A stretch of DNA of 28,012 bases from the NCBI GenBank assembly GCA_003427395.1, contig BFEA01000367.1:39810-67821 (forward strand), written 5' to 3'. The stretch is from Chara braunii (Eukaryota > Streptophyta > Charophyceae > Charales > Characeae). The notes beneath the pieces are model-generated. The model had not been told where the DNA came from. It ran no database searches and saw only the letters and a program-made list of their open reading frames with translations. The position numbers and the translations under genes are program-made. This document shows, piece by piece, positions 18,143 to 27,870 of this stretch (its first letter is position 1; each line of letters starts with the position of its first letter).

Positions 18143-19808
18143 GAAGAAGGAAAAAAAAAAAAAAGCTTAACCTTCGGCAAAGAGTGTGGATGGAGCAAGG
18201 GTGAAGAAGGCGAAAAAAAAACAAGTATTCAAGGAAGAAAAAGAAAATAAATAGCTTGACATTCGGTGAAGAGGGGGGATGGGGTAAGGGTGGAGAACGC
18301 GAAAAAAAAACTAACTATCCAAAGGAAAAAAAAAAAAAAAAAAACCCTTGATATTTTGCGAAGAGGGGCGTGGTAAGAGTGGAGTGGTAAAAAAAAAAAA
18401 CTAAGTATCCAAAGAATAAAAAGCAAATAAATAGCTTGACATTCGTCGAAAAGAGGGGATGGGGTAAGGGTGGAGAAGGTAAAAAAAAAAAAACAAGTAT
18501 CCAAAGAAGAATAAGAAAAAAATAGCTTGACATTCGACGAAGAGGGGGTATGGGGTATGAGTGGAGAGGGGAAAAAAAAACCCTAAGTAACCATAGAAAA
18601 AAAAGGAAAATAAATAGCTTAATATTCGGCGAAGCGGGGGAATGGGGTAAGGGTGAAGTAAGAACAGAAAAAAAAGAAAATAAATAGCTCAATATTCGGC
18701 TATAGAAAAAAGGAAAATAAATAGCTTAATATTTGGCGAAGCGGGGGAATGGGGTAAGGGTGAAGTAAAAACAGAAAAAAAATGAAATAAATAGCTCAAT
18801 ATTCGTCGAAGTGGGGGTATGGGGAAAGGGTGGGGAAGTAAAAAGAAAACACTAAGTAAACACAGAAAAAAAGGAGAACAAATAGCATGATATTCGGCGA
18901 AGAGGGGAGATGGGGTAAGGGTGGAAAAGGCAAAAAAAAAACTAAGTATCGAAAAGAAAAAAAGAAAATAAATAGTTGGACATTCAATAAAAAGGGATGA
19001 TGAGGTACGGGTAGAGTTGTCAAAAAAAAATAAAAAATCCAAAGAAGAAAAATAAAATAAATAGTTTGACATTCGGCGAAGAGGGGGGATGGGGTAAGGG
19101 TAAAGTAACCACAAAAGAAAAAGAAAATAAATAGGATGATATTCGGCGAACAGGGAAGATGGGGTAAGGGTGGAAAAAGCAAAAAACAAACTAAGTCAAA
19201 ATAAAAAAAAAAAAAAATAGCTTGACATTCAACAAAGAAGGGTGATGGGGTACGGTTAGAGTAGTAAAAAAAAAAAAGAATTCTTTGGTAAAAAAAAGAA
19301 TTATCCAAAGAAGAAAAAGAAAATAAATAGTTTGATATTCGGCGAAGAGGGGGGATGGGGTAGAGGTGAAGTAACCACAGAAAAAATGGAAAATAAATAG
19401 CTTAAAATTTGGCGAAGAGGGGGGATGGGGTAAGGATGGGGAAGTTAAAAAAAAAAAATAACCACAGCAAAAAAGGAAAACAAATAGCATGAAATTTGGC
19501 AAAGAGGGGATTGGGCTAAGGGTGGAGAAGTAAAAAAAAAAACTAAATAACCACAAAAAAAAGGAAAAACAAATAGCATAGTATTCGACGAAGGAGGGGA
19601 TGTGGTAAGGGTGAAGTAACCACAAAAAAAAAGGAAAATAAATATCTTAATATTCGGCGAAGAGGATGGATGGGGTAAGGGTGGAGAAGACAAAAAAAAA
19701 ACTAAGTATCCAAAGAAGAAAAAGAAAATAAATAGTTTGACATTCGGCGAAGAGGGGGGATAGGGGAAGGGTTGAGGATGGGGAAAAAAAAAAAAAAAAC
19801 TAAGTAAA
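18143..19808. repeat. Purine-rich minisatellite, 70-92-bp units, about 19 copies
   Basis: The unit reads approximately AATAAATAGCTTGACATTCGG, CGAAGAGGGGGGATGGGG, TAAGGGTGGAGAAG, an A run of 8-19, CTAAGTATCC and AAAGAAGAAAAAG. The TAG(C/T)(T/A)TGACATTCG block recurs about every 70 or 90 bp (for example 18250, 18432, 18520, 18615, 18793, 18885, 19062, 19325, 19572, 19731). The plus strand is almost entirely A and G outside that block, with G runs that could form quadruplexes. Long minus-strand frames here are low-complexity Phe/Leu/Pro artefacts. Confidence 0.9.
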
Positions 19809-19889
19809 GAAGTGAGGAAGTTCCTAAGCGTGTAGGTGTTTACCTACATTCCTTTATAAATCATCGAATATTATAACGGTGGTTAACCA

Positions 19890-20360
19890 TCTCTCTGGAC
19901 TAGGAGACTAAGCTAGGCGGAGCACAACAATCTGCTACGGAAGGTAGGAAGAAGAAGCCCCCACAAGAATGGAAGAAGAAGGGTAGTCTGTTGATGATGG
20001 TTGATTCTGATAGGAATTAAATCGAGATCGATGATCTCGTTGAGCTTGTGGAGGAAACAGAGATAGGCAGCAAGAAGAGTGCAGAGGGTGGCAACCTCGC
20101 TGTCATAAATGGAAAGGCAGCAGGCCGCGGCAAGGGCGGTCTGCAAAAGAGTCAAGGGTAGGTCCAGAACTCAAACAAGACTCCGACTTGGGTGAGAGCT
20201 GGCCTGGATCAGGATGTGTGGAGGGACCGGTACTCGCAAGGAGCTTGCATTAACTGCGTTGAATATGACCATCAACAGTTCAAATGTAAAAATGTGAAGG
20301 TCTCTCAAAATGGTTCCCAAAGGTGGTTTTGGGGGGTCCTTCGCACAGACTGGTGCATTT
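19890..20360 (+). pseudogene. gag: Gag C-terminal fragment with zinc knuckle (copy 2)
   Basis: The segment GRKKKPPQEWKKKG (from about 19945) corresponds to GRKKRLPQDWKKKG in copy 1. A TAA interrupts the frame near 20017 and a TAG near 20160. A CX2CX4HX4C knuckle, CINCVEYDHQQFKC, spans 20246-20287. The sequence between the Lys-rich part and the knuckle, including WVRAGLDQDVWRDRYSQGA, is what is missing around the mitochondrial insert in copy 1. Confidence 0.75.
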
Positions 20361-20559
20361 ACGAGCAGCATTAGGGAAACACATCCGACCAATAGAAGTT
20401 ATAGCTGCTTCTACTCATGCTAATGTGGTTGAAGTACCCTCACCATTTAAGGAGTTAGCCGAAACTATTGATTCGCTAATCACCCCACAAACACATCTAG
20501 ACTAAACGACACCCTGTTCGTTGGATGTGTTTGAAGCCTTAGACCGTCGTGAATAATGG

Positions 20560-20970
20560 GTGGCACTATCTAAAGGTGGAGGGGAGCATTTCGTAGTGGA
20601 AGTCGGTGTAGGTGGCCGCAAGTGTGGTGCCTTCGTAGATATTGGCTCCACGCGGAACTTCATAAGTCGCAACTGCGTTGAGAGATTGCGCCTAGGGGAC
20701 TGGGTGCAGCGCTTGGGTAGATCTGTAACATCTACCCTGGCCAACAAGGAGCGCATGGTTGTCAATGACTACATCAAGGACGTGGTCTGCACCTTCTATT
20801 ATGGAGGTGGGGAACTTGATCACAAGATTTCGTTCCTCGTTAGCGACGACTTGCCGTTCAACATGTTGTTAGGTATGAGTCGTAGTTTGACTAGGACCGA
20901 AAGACGCTCAAGCATGTATTATCGGAAGGGAGGACAGCCAAACTCGCAAAGTATAAGGCTAGCGGTCTGA
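20560..20970 (+). pseudogene. pro: Protease region of gypsy copy 2
   Basis: The frame includes GAFVDIGSTRNFISRNCVE and DHKISFLVSDDLPFNMLLGM, aligned with copy 1. It shows the same D-I-G active-site triplet instead of D-S/T-G. After NMLLGM the frame diverges through a frameshift near 20880. Confidence 0.75.
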
Positions 20971-21215
20971 TAGACACTTACGGTTATATGCGTGCATCAA
21001 CATTCTACAATTACTAAACAAAACCAAGAGGAGAGTATGTACTTCGTTTTTGTTTCTGAGAAAGGGGAGGCTGTTAAAACACCCTAGAGATAGAAGCCGT
21101 CGTCGCTAGGTACCCTGATCTATTTGAGGAGCCTTCAGGAGTCGTAGACAGGCAGGTAGTCCATGTCATAAAGATCATCCCAGGTAGCAAGACACTAAAG
21201 GGAAAAATCTATAGG

Positions 21216-21738
21216 ATGGCTCCGACTGAGTTGGATGAGCTTCGTCGACAACTGAAAAAGCTCATAGAGAAGGGTTGGATTCAACCTAGTACCTCCCCCT
21301 TCGGCTCACCAGTTCTATTTGTCCCGAAGGAGGGAGGGACACTAAGGATGTGCATTGATTATAGAGGCCTCAATGTCGTCACTGTTAAAAGCGCAGAGCC
21401 TTTACCACGCATCGACGACCTTCTGGATAGGGTGCGGGAATGTAAGTACTTCACAAAGATAGACTTAAAGTTTGGTTACCATCAGATTGCAATTAGACCA
21501 GAGGATCAACACAAAAGCGCATGTTAGACAAGGTATGGTCTGTACGAGTTTGTCGTGATGCCCTTTGGCCTTTGCAATGTGCCGGGTACATTCCAGCATG
21601 CCATGAATAGGATGTTTCATGACTACTTGGATAAGTTCATCGCCGTGCACCTCAACGATATTCTTATCTTCTGTAGGACTGTCGAGGAGCATGCCCAACA
21701 TTTAGAAACTGCACTTTCACTCCTACGACAACATTTAC
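21216..21738 (+). pseudogene. pol: Reverse transcriptase fragment of gypsy copy 2
   Basis: The frame starts with TELDELRRQLKKLIEKGWIQ and contains [30 protein letters not shown] and [24 protein letters not shown] at 21525 replaces Gln, and the frame resumes with FVVMPFGLCNVPGTFQ. The catalytic block reads VHLNDILIF, so both Tyr and the first catalytic Asp of YLDD are lost. The fragment ends at LLRQHLL next to TTTATTTATTC. Confidence 0.85.
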
Positions 21739-21987
21739 TATTTATTTATTCATATATATATACCAATGAAACTCCGATGAAACAGTTTGTCACAGCCCCT
21801 CGCTTGTTGTTCTCTTCTCCCTCTCTCCCTACGGTTTACCGGACAGCTCTAATTGACGATATATACATATACAGGGTAATCGGCGTTTGGGACAACCCGA
21901 ACGCCCGAACGTACAGGACCCCTTGGGGATGCGTTTGGCCGTTCAGGTTGAACGCGAACCCATTAAAAAAAAAAAAAAAAAAAAAAA
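21739..21987 (+). mobile_element. Short poly(A)-ended insert of unknown family
   Basis: Sequence unrelated to gypsy starts after about 21738 and ends in a run of 23 A (21965-21987), as expected for a SINE or a 5'-truncated LINE on the plus strand. It contains GCGTTTGGG/CCCGAACGC (near 21883-21904), a 9-bp inverted repeat with one mismatch, and the phrase CCGAACGCCCG, which recurs at 22480. No pol III boxes and no target duplication were found. Confidence 0.4.
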
Positions 21988-22147
21988 GGCAATTCGAAAA
22001 AATATGAAACAAAGATATGTTATGAAGAAAAATAAAATAACCACTATTTGCCTGATCAATACACGCAAATTCCTTACCAGATTTGAAAAAAAAAAAATAC
22101 AAAAAATAAAACTAATAATAATAAATAAATAAAAAATTAAAATTAGT

Positions 22148-22450
22148 GAGTGAACGAGCTCGTTTTCGACACTGTCATCTTTGGCGATTTTTCATTTTTC
22201 TTTGGCAAAGCCAAATGCCCTAAAAATTTACAGATGTCTACCTCACATAATACAAAACTCGATAAAAAAGTTTCAAAAAATAATAAAATTTTTGAGACCC
22301 CGCAATGAGTGGGCGAGCACGTTTTGACACCGCCATCTTTGGCGATTTTTAGTTTTTGTTTGGCTTAGCAAAATGATTTCAAAATTTATAGGCATGTACC
22401 TCACATTAGAGAGAACTCGCAAAAAACAATTCAGGAAGAAAAACTTATTT
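22148..22450. repeat. Tandem duplication, 159-bp period
   Basis: GAGTGAACGAGCTCGTTTT (22148) and GAGTGGGCGAGCACGTTTT (22307) start two similar units. Each continues with CATCTTTGGCGATTTTT, a T-rich run, TTTGGC, AAATT(T)A and then TACCTCACAT. The second unit is shorter. A-rich sequence (22085-22140) precedes it. Confidence 0.8.
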
Positions 22451-22485
22451 TTAGTCCCCGAAATAAGTTTTGGCGGGGGCCGAAC

Positions 22486-22531
22486 GCCCGTACATACGGA
22501 GGTCGGCCCGGGGACCTCTGTATGTACGGGC
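22486..22531. repeat. Hairpin with 19-bp arms
   Basis: GCCCGTACATACGGAGGTC (22486-22504) and GACCTCTGTATGTACGGGC (22513-22531) are complementary over 19 bp with one mismatch that would be a G-U pair in RNA. The loop GGCCCGGG contains the palindrome CCCGGG. It is too short for a plant microRNA precursor. It may be the tip of a fold-back element or a decayed MITE. Confidence 0.8.
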
Positions 22532-22774
22532 TGGTGGCCTTGTACAGTTTCTTACAGCCCTCAATTGTGTTTATGCCTCCAACGAGGTAACATGTGGGGC
22601 TTGCACCCAACTGCAAGTGGGTGATACCAGTCAGGGGTCAACTGCTAGCTTCAAGAACCATGTCAACTGGGCCAATTTCTGCACCTTGTCTCTGGTCCCC
22701 TTCCCCTACAAACATCAATAAGATTGTTTGTGACTAATTGTAGCAACATTCATCAAAGCATCCATACGTTCCCA

Positions 22775-23640
22775 TACACGTGCGCTGTCGAGTGCATCGG
22801 TCCCACACGGGAACCCTCCCGACTGCGTCATGCAGAATTTTGGCATTCGAGATGCAAAGTGTTCGGAGCAGTGTCGCTGGTGCTGAGTGCACCAACAATA
22901 CCGCTAAGAAGTTTCTATGATATGATAGGACCCCACGAGGTACTTTTTGACCTTCACCCGTAGCAGCAGTCACCATCCCTGGGTGGGCGTATCCCTACCA
23001 AGCTATTGATCCACATCCAAGAGCTTTGACATGAAGTTGGAGCGGTAGACCAGCCAAGGGCGTTTCTCATTCGCTGTAGCATAGGGGGTGTGCACGATTA
23101 GGCTTGAATTGATTCTGCACGCGAACCGTCATGTGGGGCGCTGATCTCCCACGAGCGGCCTTGTGTCGATCAACTAGGACACCAAACTAACCACGCAACC
23201 TACCGAAAAACATCTCAACCCAAAACATAAACGTGTGTCTAGTCCCTTTCCCTACATTCAAACCCATAACTTGTAGCATGCACGAGAGAACCGACAAGGC
23301 TCGTGCAAAAACTTATAAGACAAGTGGGAACACAAGCAAAACCACAATGCTTAATCATGCATGGTCACACGATCTGTCGCTATAGCGACGTTTTGTGCGA
23401 TACTCGCAATCGTGCGACATATCATGGGTCTCGAGGTCGTGCATGACACTTTAGTGTCGACAGGTGTTTAACTTAGCGACATAGAACGACTGAGGAACAA
23501 GTCGTTCGGCCTTCGCGGCGACTATAGCCTTTAGGCAGAGCGTAGCGGTAGGGAAGGGCCGGATATCTGAGACATGGGGGTGACCCTCTGTGCTGGACAA
23601 GGACCTTGAGTCCGGTCCAGGACCTAACGTCTGACAAGAC
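22775..23640 (+). repeat. Inverted dispersed repeat, copy B
   Basis: It matches the reverse complement of 9290-10395 in ordered blocks (see copy A). It contains GAACGACT/AGTCGTTC (23484-23507) at the position where copy A has TATCGTGAAGG/CCTTCACGATA, GACACT/AGTGTC (23445-23458) as in copy A, and a perfect palindrome GTCGCTATAGCGAC (23376-23389). It lacks the GT-rich segment of copy A. No intact reading frame was recognised. Confidence 0.65.
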
Positions 23641-24221
23641 AAGTAAACAAGCAGAAGCCTGGCACTCCCCTTGAGACCTAAGATAGACATAGATAGAATG
23701 GGTATAGCGAAGTAGAAGATAGACATCAGGAGTTACTCTGAACTCCAACCAAACCTGAGCACCAGCACCCCCCTCCACCATCACTATCTGCACCACCGCC
23801 CACTCGAATTAACTCAGTTGGAGGAGTGCCAGCTGGACAGACACCCAGGATGGACAGCGCCAGTGCCAGGAAGGAGAAGAAGTAACCTCCAGCTTGAAGA
23901 CGAAGAAACAGCTGCCTAGAAGATGAAGATATGGCAGCACCTAACCCAAACAGCACATATATGGTGCCACCAGGCATAGCGCCTGAAGCACGTGCTTCAG
24001 TGCTGGCTCTGAAGGTCAGCAGTCGCCTCCTGCTATGGCTCTGCTCCAGTAGCCTGGCGGCATAAACAAAGATCTCCAAGCAGCGTTATCACCAGCTGCC
24101 GACCAACAGGTCAAAGACCCGACTGCCCTAAAGACCTAGACTACTATGGGCTGACTCCACGCATAGTTCTACTGGACTGACTCCTAGGACCTAAAACACA
24201 GCTGATAGTCGTGGGCTTCAC
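23641..24221 (-). other. Unassigned stretch with a 117-codon minus-strand frame and a palindrome
   Basis: Minus-strand frame 23726-24079 begins MEIFVYAARLLEQSHSRR and includes a hydrophobic run (LQAGGYFFSFLALALSILGV) that could span a membrane. No family is recognised. The frame contains an 18-bp perfect palindrome CTGAAGCACGTGCTTCAG (23983-24000), centred on the G-box core CACGTG. Confidence 0.25.
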
Positions 24222-24375
24222 CTTTCCAGTTACGAAGGGACACTGTCAAGACCAATCCGGGCCTGTCCTTTCTCGTAGTGAAGAGTCACTAGTCCTTTCA
24301 GTTAACGAGAATTCACCGGGCCTTTGCAGTCACAGAAGGTCACCAATCCTCTACAGTCCCAGAGGGTCAGTTTAG
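24222..24375. repeat. Degenerate short tandem repeat
   Basis: Related phrases follow each other: TTCCAGTTACGAAGGGACAC, CCTTTCTCGTAGTGAAGAG, CCTTTCAGTTAACGAGAATT, CCTTTGCAGTCACAGAAGG and CCTCTACAGTCCCAGAGGG, each followed by TCAC, TCAG or similar. About five copies of 25-45 bp are visible. Confidence 0.55.
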
Positions 24376-26940
24376 GTATGGACAGGGTACAGGAACAGTA
24401 GTACTGGTTCTGTATTTATTTTTTTGGAAATTTATAGAAAAGTCCCTGTTCGGTTCTTGCCTGTTATAAGTTCCGGTTAGGACCCAGAAGTCAAAGAAAT
24501 TACAAAAATTATCCTGGCAAAAGTTACAGCCCGTAGAGAAACTGCAAGTTCATTGTATTCCCACCCTTCCGGGGAGTGAGGAACCCCAAGGTAGTGGTGG
24601 CCACGAGGAGAACGGCGGGGCAACAGCCCTGTCTGTTTTGCGTCACGCGCCAGTACAATGGACTTGGCATCTTGAGAAGTTCTTTCCTTGGGAACCACCA
24701 ATCCCCGATCTTCAGTATGTGGTTGGAAAAGGAACGTCACAGGGTCCTCACAGTTGGGGTCTGTGCTTCACTGGTTCTCGATGCTCTCGACGTAGGGCTG
24801 AATTGAGGAGGCCTGTCTGGAAATGCATCGGAGAACGTGAAGGGCAGCAACTTTGCTCCGCTGCCGCCTGTACGTAGGCGGTATCCGGGCCACCTTCCTA
24901 TCCACATACCGCCAGGTGCTCCAGCAGCATGACGCCCAAACTTGCACACCGCAAATGAGGAGGAGCCTAGCGCTCTCCTCCAAGATATAGCGGCCAACTT
25001 GCCTCTTGGGTGGTAACTTCCAGGCCGCGCGGTCTCCCTAGCAACTGGTACCTCCTCCCTTTTGGAGAGAAACATCATTGCAGGTCTGATATCGTCCGTT
25101 ACAGGCCCTAGACTCAGACTTCAGGACTGGTACCCTAGGCCTAGGCCTACCGGACTCTAAAATTCACACGGCCTCGGAAGGTACTAACTTTTTGTCTTCT
25201 TCTGCTCCCCCTACCGCTACTCAAATACTACCCTAAGCTACGCGGGCCTACACTATCGCTACTAGCCTAGGCGACTTGAGTGTTTCCCCGCTCCAACCCT
25301 CAAAAGTCACGGCCACAGGTAAGTACCGGCCACGAGGGCATCCCAAACAAACAATTACCCTGGCGGGTCACACACAGACTCAGGCAGACATGCACTCAGA
25401 AAGGCACACGAAAACCAGCAAGCACACACACACACGGACTTAGAAATCTCAGGAGAAAGCGGGAATCTCAGAACAACACACATTCCAGCGGCAAAACTCA
25501 GAAATCAGCAGGCTCCTCAGTCTGTGTTTTGGCAGGTCATTACAAGTATTTCGAGAAAATAACTGTACAACCTTCTGCTGCCTTTATTTTATTTGAAATT
25601 GGATAATGTATCAAGGTACAAATCCATGTAGAAAATTGTAAAGAGAAAAACAGTTTGCTGGTGGAGAAAGATGAGGACCACCCGATGTAGAAACAGGAAA
25701 TCAATCGCAAAACTCGATAGAAACAGTACTGAAAAAAAAAAGACTGTGGAGAGGAGAAGGTTAAGGTTGAGCTAAATGAACCCTGAGATCAAACTTGGAA
25801 ATAAGAAAAACGGGTTCCGTCGCTTTCTATCTGAATTTTTTTTTTTGTGAACTCTTCAGCTTCTATTTTCAAAACCAAACTGAATCGGAATTGATGCCTG
25901 GGGCGAGGTCCCGCTAGGAAAGGGGATTGCATTAGTCGCCCAAAACTGGGCGTGTTTTATGCAGACATGCAGAAAAGAAGATCGATCGCTTCTGCACCTC
26001 TTCACAAACATGTCCAGATTCAGGCATTAAATCCAATCCTAGCCTTTTGTGGGACCTCGCCAGTGGTATGAAAGAATGATTGCCAACCAGGATGTTGCTT
26101 GCGTACAATTTAATGGAACCAGAACTGTTTGGATGCTTCCCATATACAATCATACAAAACATTGAAAATACCGGGGCCATTTCGGCTGAGAACAATTTAG
26201 GAATCCAGAATTAAGAAATTATTCAAATTAATAGAATCGGAGATAGCTAGTAGCTACTGAATGCATAATTCCACAGAATTCCTAGTAAAACTAAGGTCGG
26301 TTCTAAGAAATTCCGAAACTTCCTGAAAGACTGGAAGGAATTCAACTTCAAAGCTACCCACCTTCTGTCTCCATGACACAGAGGGGAAAAGAGAGGACAG
26401 CACCTCTCCGCGGTGATGAGAAACAAAATTGCCCCCATTCTTACCAAAGAAACCCCTCCCTCCTGTCCTTGAACTGGCCCCGTCAAGAGGAGCCCCCTTC
26501 TCCTCATTTACCCCAGCTCAGGAGAAGTATATTAGCGGACCCCAACTTCCTCAAGAACAAGCAGTTCCAACCAAAAGCTTGTCCCCACAGAAACCCCAAC
26601 CCCGGTTGAAAAGTAAAGGAAGAGGATGATGGATGACAACACCCGTCAAATAGCTTAGCTTTAATGTCCTTCACATCACTTCCTCTCGTTGTCCAGCAGT
26701 GTGTCTTGAGTGTAGTTCCTGGCTTTGTCATGCCTTTCTTCGACAACACAGTGTCACAACCTCTGTTTCTTGTCCTTTCTCCCTTTCTGCCTCTGGCTCA
26801 CTGGGCAGTTCTTTGTGCCTATATATTGTATACAATATGTCACGGGGAGTGCTGCTGAAAAGTTTTGAAGATAGAGATTGTGAAAAGAGGAAGGTTGATC
26901 ATGACAGTGTTCAACTGACTCTTCTGATCTGGCTAATGCA
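24376..26940. other. Intron stretch with no recognised gene
   Basis: Frames on both strands are at most 113 codons (minus 24737-25078) and carry no motif I recognise. That frame and an overlapping one (24768-24983) weakly recall LINE C-terminal sequence, but the evidence is insufficient. There is a short CA repeat at about 25422-25436 and CCTAGGCCTAGGCCTA at about 25133-25148. The last 30 bases hold the branch-point and acceptor signals of the host intron. Confidence 0.4.
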
Positions 26941-26941
26941 G

Positions 26942-27037
26942 GTTGGGCATGATAGAGACGGACTACCAATTGGAATCCAAATCATCGGCCGCCCGTGGGC
27001 AGAAGCAACCCTGCTCCAAGTAGCGGCAGCTCTCGAG
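26942..27037 (+). CDS. FAAH: Penultimate or late exon of the FAAH-like amidase
   Basis: The 96-nt exon encodes 32 residues, starting VGHDRDGLPIGIQIIGRPWA and ending EATLLQVAAALE. It is bounded by CTAATGCAG and GTAAATG, with no stop. The run DGLPIGxQIxGRPWAEATLL is the C-terminal signature of FAAH and related amidases, following directly on the segment encoded by 1412-1473. The frame is phase 0 at both ends. The enzyme cleaves fatty acid amides such as N-acylethanolamines. In plant FAAH only a short C-terminal tail follows this block, so the final exon is probably just beyond the window. Confidence 0.85.
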
Positions 27038-27270
27038 GTAAATGTCCTCTCAGCAATCATATTTCACTATCCCTCTTGTGGGAGGCTAGCTGGGAGCAGG
27101 TAGGGAAAAGGGGGATTGAGAAAGGGATTATTTTTAGCACCTTTTGTTCTTATCCACTGTACAACAGGGTTGCCAACTTTGCACCAAATGTCTGCCCATC
27201 TTAGACCCCTCTTAAACCCCTCTTAAACCACCAGCACTTCCAACAGGCTTTTGGTTTCGGATGAACAGCA

Positions 27271-27296
27271 GGGACGGGGGATGGGGAAGGAGGGGG
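27271..27296 (+). other. Potential G-quadruplex in a polypurine tract
   Basis: Four G runs (3, 5, 4 and 5 G) are separated by loops AC, AT and AAGGA, meeting the usual intramolecular quadruplex pattern. It is on the sense strand of the host gene, about 230 nt after the exon. It belongs to a purine-rich tract that runs to about 27385. Confidence 0.7.
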
Positions 27297-27487
27297 AGAA
27301 ATGGAGGGGGAGAAACGGAGGGGAAACGTGGAGGACGAGAGGGGGAAGAGGGAAGAGTGAAAAGGGGAAGGAGGAGGAGAGAAACTCCGAGAAAGGGTAT
27401 TATTTTCAGCTGGTTGACCATGGATAATGCCTGCATCTCTTAAACGTGGGTTTACACCACCTCTACCTTTTACGACTGCCCTCATTA

Positions 27488-27868
27488 CTAGGCGGCTGAC
27501 ACTTTTCTGAGTTGGTCCATCGTTAAGGGTATGATGATGACAGATTATTCTTCTGGGTCTGTGGGAGTTGGGCGCTTAAAGTTTAGCCCTCTACTATCTT
27601 CTGTGAAAAGTCGTGCATGACCCCTGCGGAGGTCACCAAAAGCTGTGGTGCCTGCATTGTCCATCTGATGCACGTCGTGCAAAAATGGAGAGTTGGAGAC
27701 CCTTGTGGCCCTGGTTACCAGGCAGCCGGCACTTATGTGAGTTGTTCCGTTGTTTTAAGGGTCTGACGGTGGCAGATTTTTCTTCTGAGCCTGCAGGAAT
27801 GGACCCTTTTTCAGGACCCAGTGGGCGCTTAAAGTTTAACCCTCAACTATGTTACATCTTCGATGCCA
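27488..27868. repeat. Direct duplication, 230-bp period
   Basis: GGCGGCTGACACTTTTCTGA (27491) and GGCAGCCGGCACTTATGTGA (27721) start two similar units. Shared later blocks include GAGTTG, TCCGTTGT or TCCATCGT, AAGGGT, CAGATT, TTCTTCTG, GGGCGCTTAAAGTTTA and CCCTC(T/A)ACTATG or similar. The copies differ by a small insertion in the second. Confidence 0.75.
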
Positions 27869-27870
27869 CA

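Larger units (their letters stand above)
19890..21738 (+). mobile_element. Truncated Ty3/gypsy element (copy 2, same family as copy 1)
   Basis: Similarity to copy 1 starts inside gag immediately after the minisatellite and ends inside the reverse transcriptase at about 21738, where a poly(A)-ended insert begins. Both LTRs, the 5' gag, RNase H and integrase are missing. The protease and RT blocks align clearly with copy 1 and supply the segments copy 1 has lost. Confidence 0.85.
1474..26941 (+). other. Giant phase-0 intron of the FAAH-like gene (25,468 nt)
   Basis: The donor is CCG|GTGAGT at 1473/1474 and the acceptor is CTAATGCAG|GTT at 26941/26942, with plausible branch-point motifs (CTGAC, CTAAT) just upstream of the acceptor. 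The two exons join in frame exactly where the amidase family alignment requires (VP followed by VG), so the intermediate 25.5 kb is best read as one intron. It is filled with retroelement remains, minisatellites, hairpin arrays and a mitochondrial insert. I see no further amidase exon inside it. An unrecognised small exon cannot be excluded, but the family alignment leaves no gap for one. Confidence 0.7.

Noticed and set aside
18229-19693. Long minus-strand frames of 125-170 codons rich in Phe, Leu and Pro
   Set aside because: They are translations of a purine-rich minisatellite whose unit avoids stops on that strand; no independent coding evidence.
9290-23640. A single 14-kb DNA transposon with long terminal inverted repeats
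   Set aside because: No transposase frame lies between the arms, the arms differ in length, and no target duplication was seen. Two independent insertions are simpler; retained only as an alternative.
24737-25078. LINE C-terminal fragment on the minus strand
   Set aside because: Only a vague resemblance in hydrophobic and Trp-rich segments; no zf-RVT motif and no poly(A) end.
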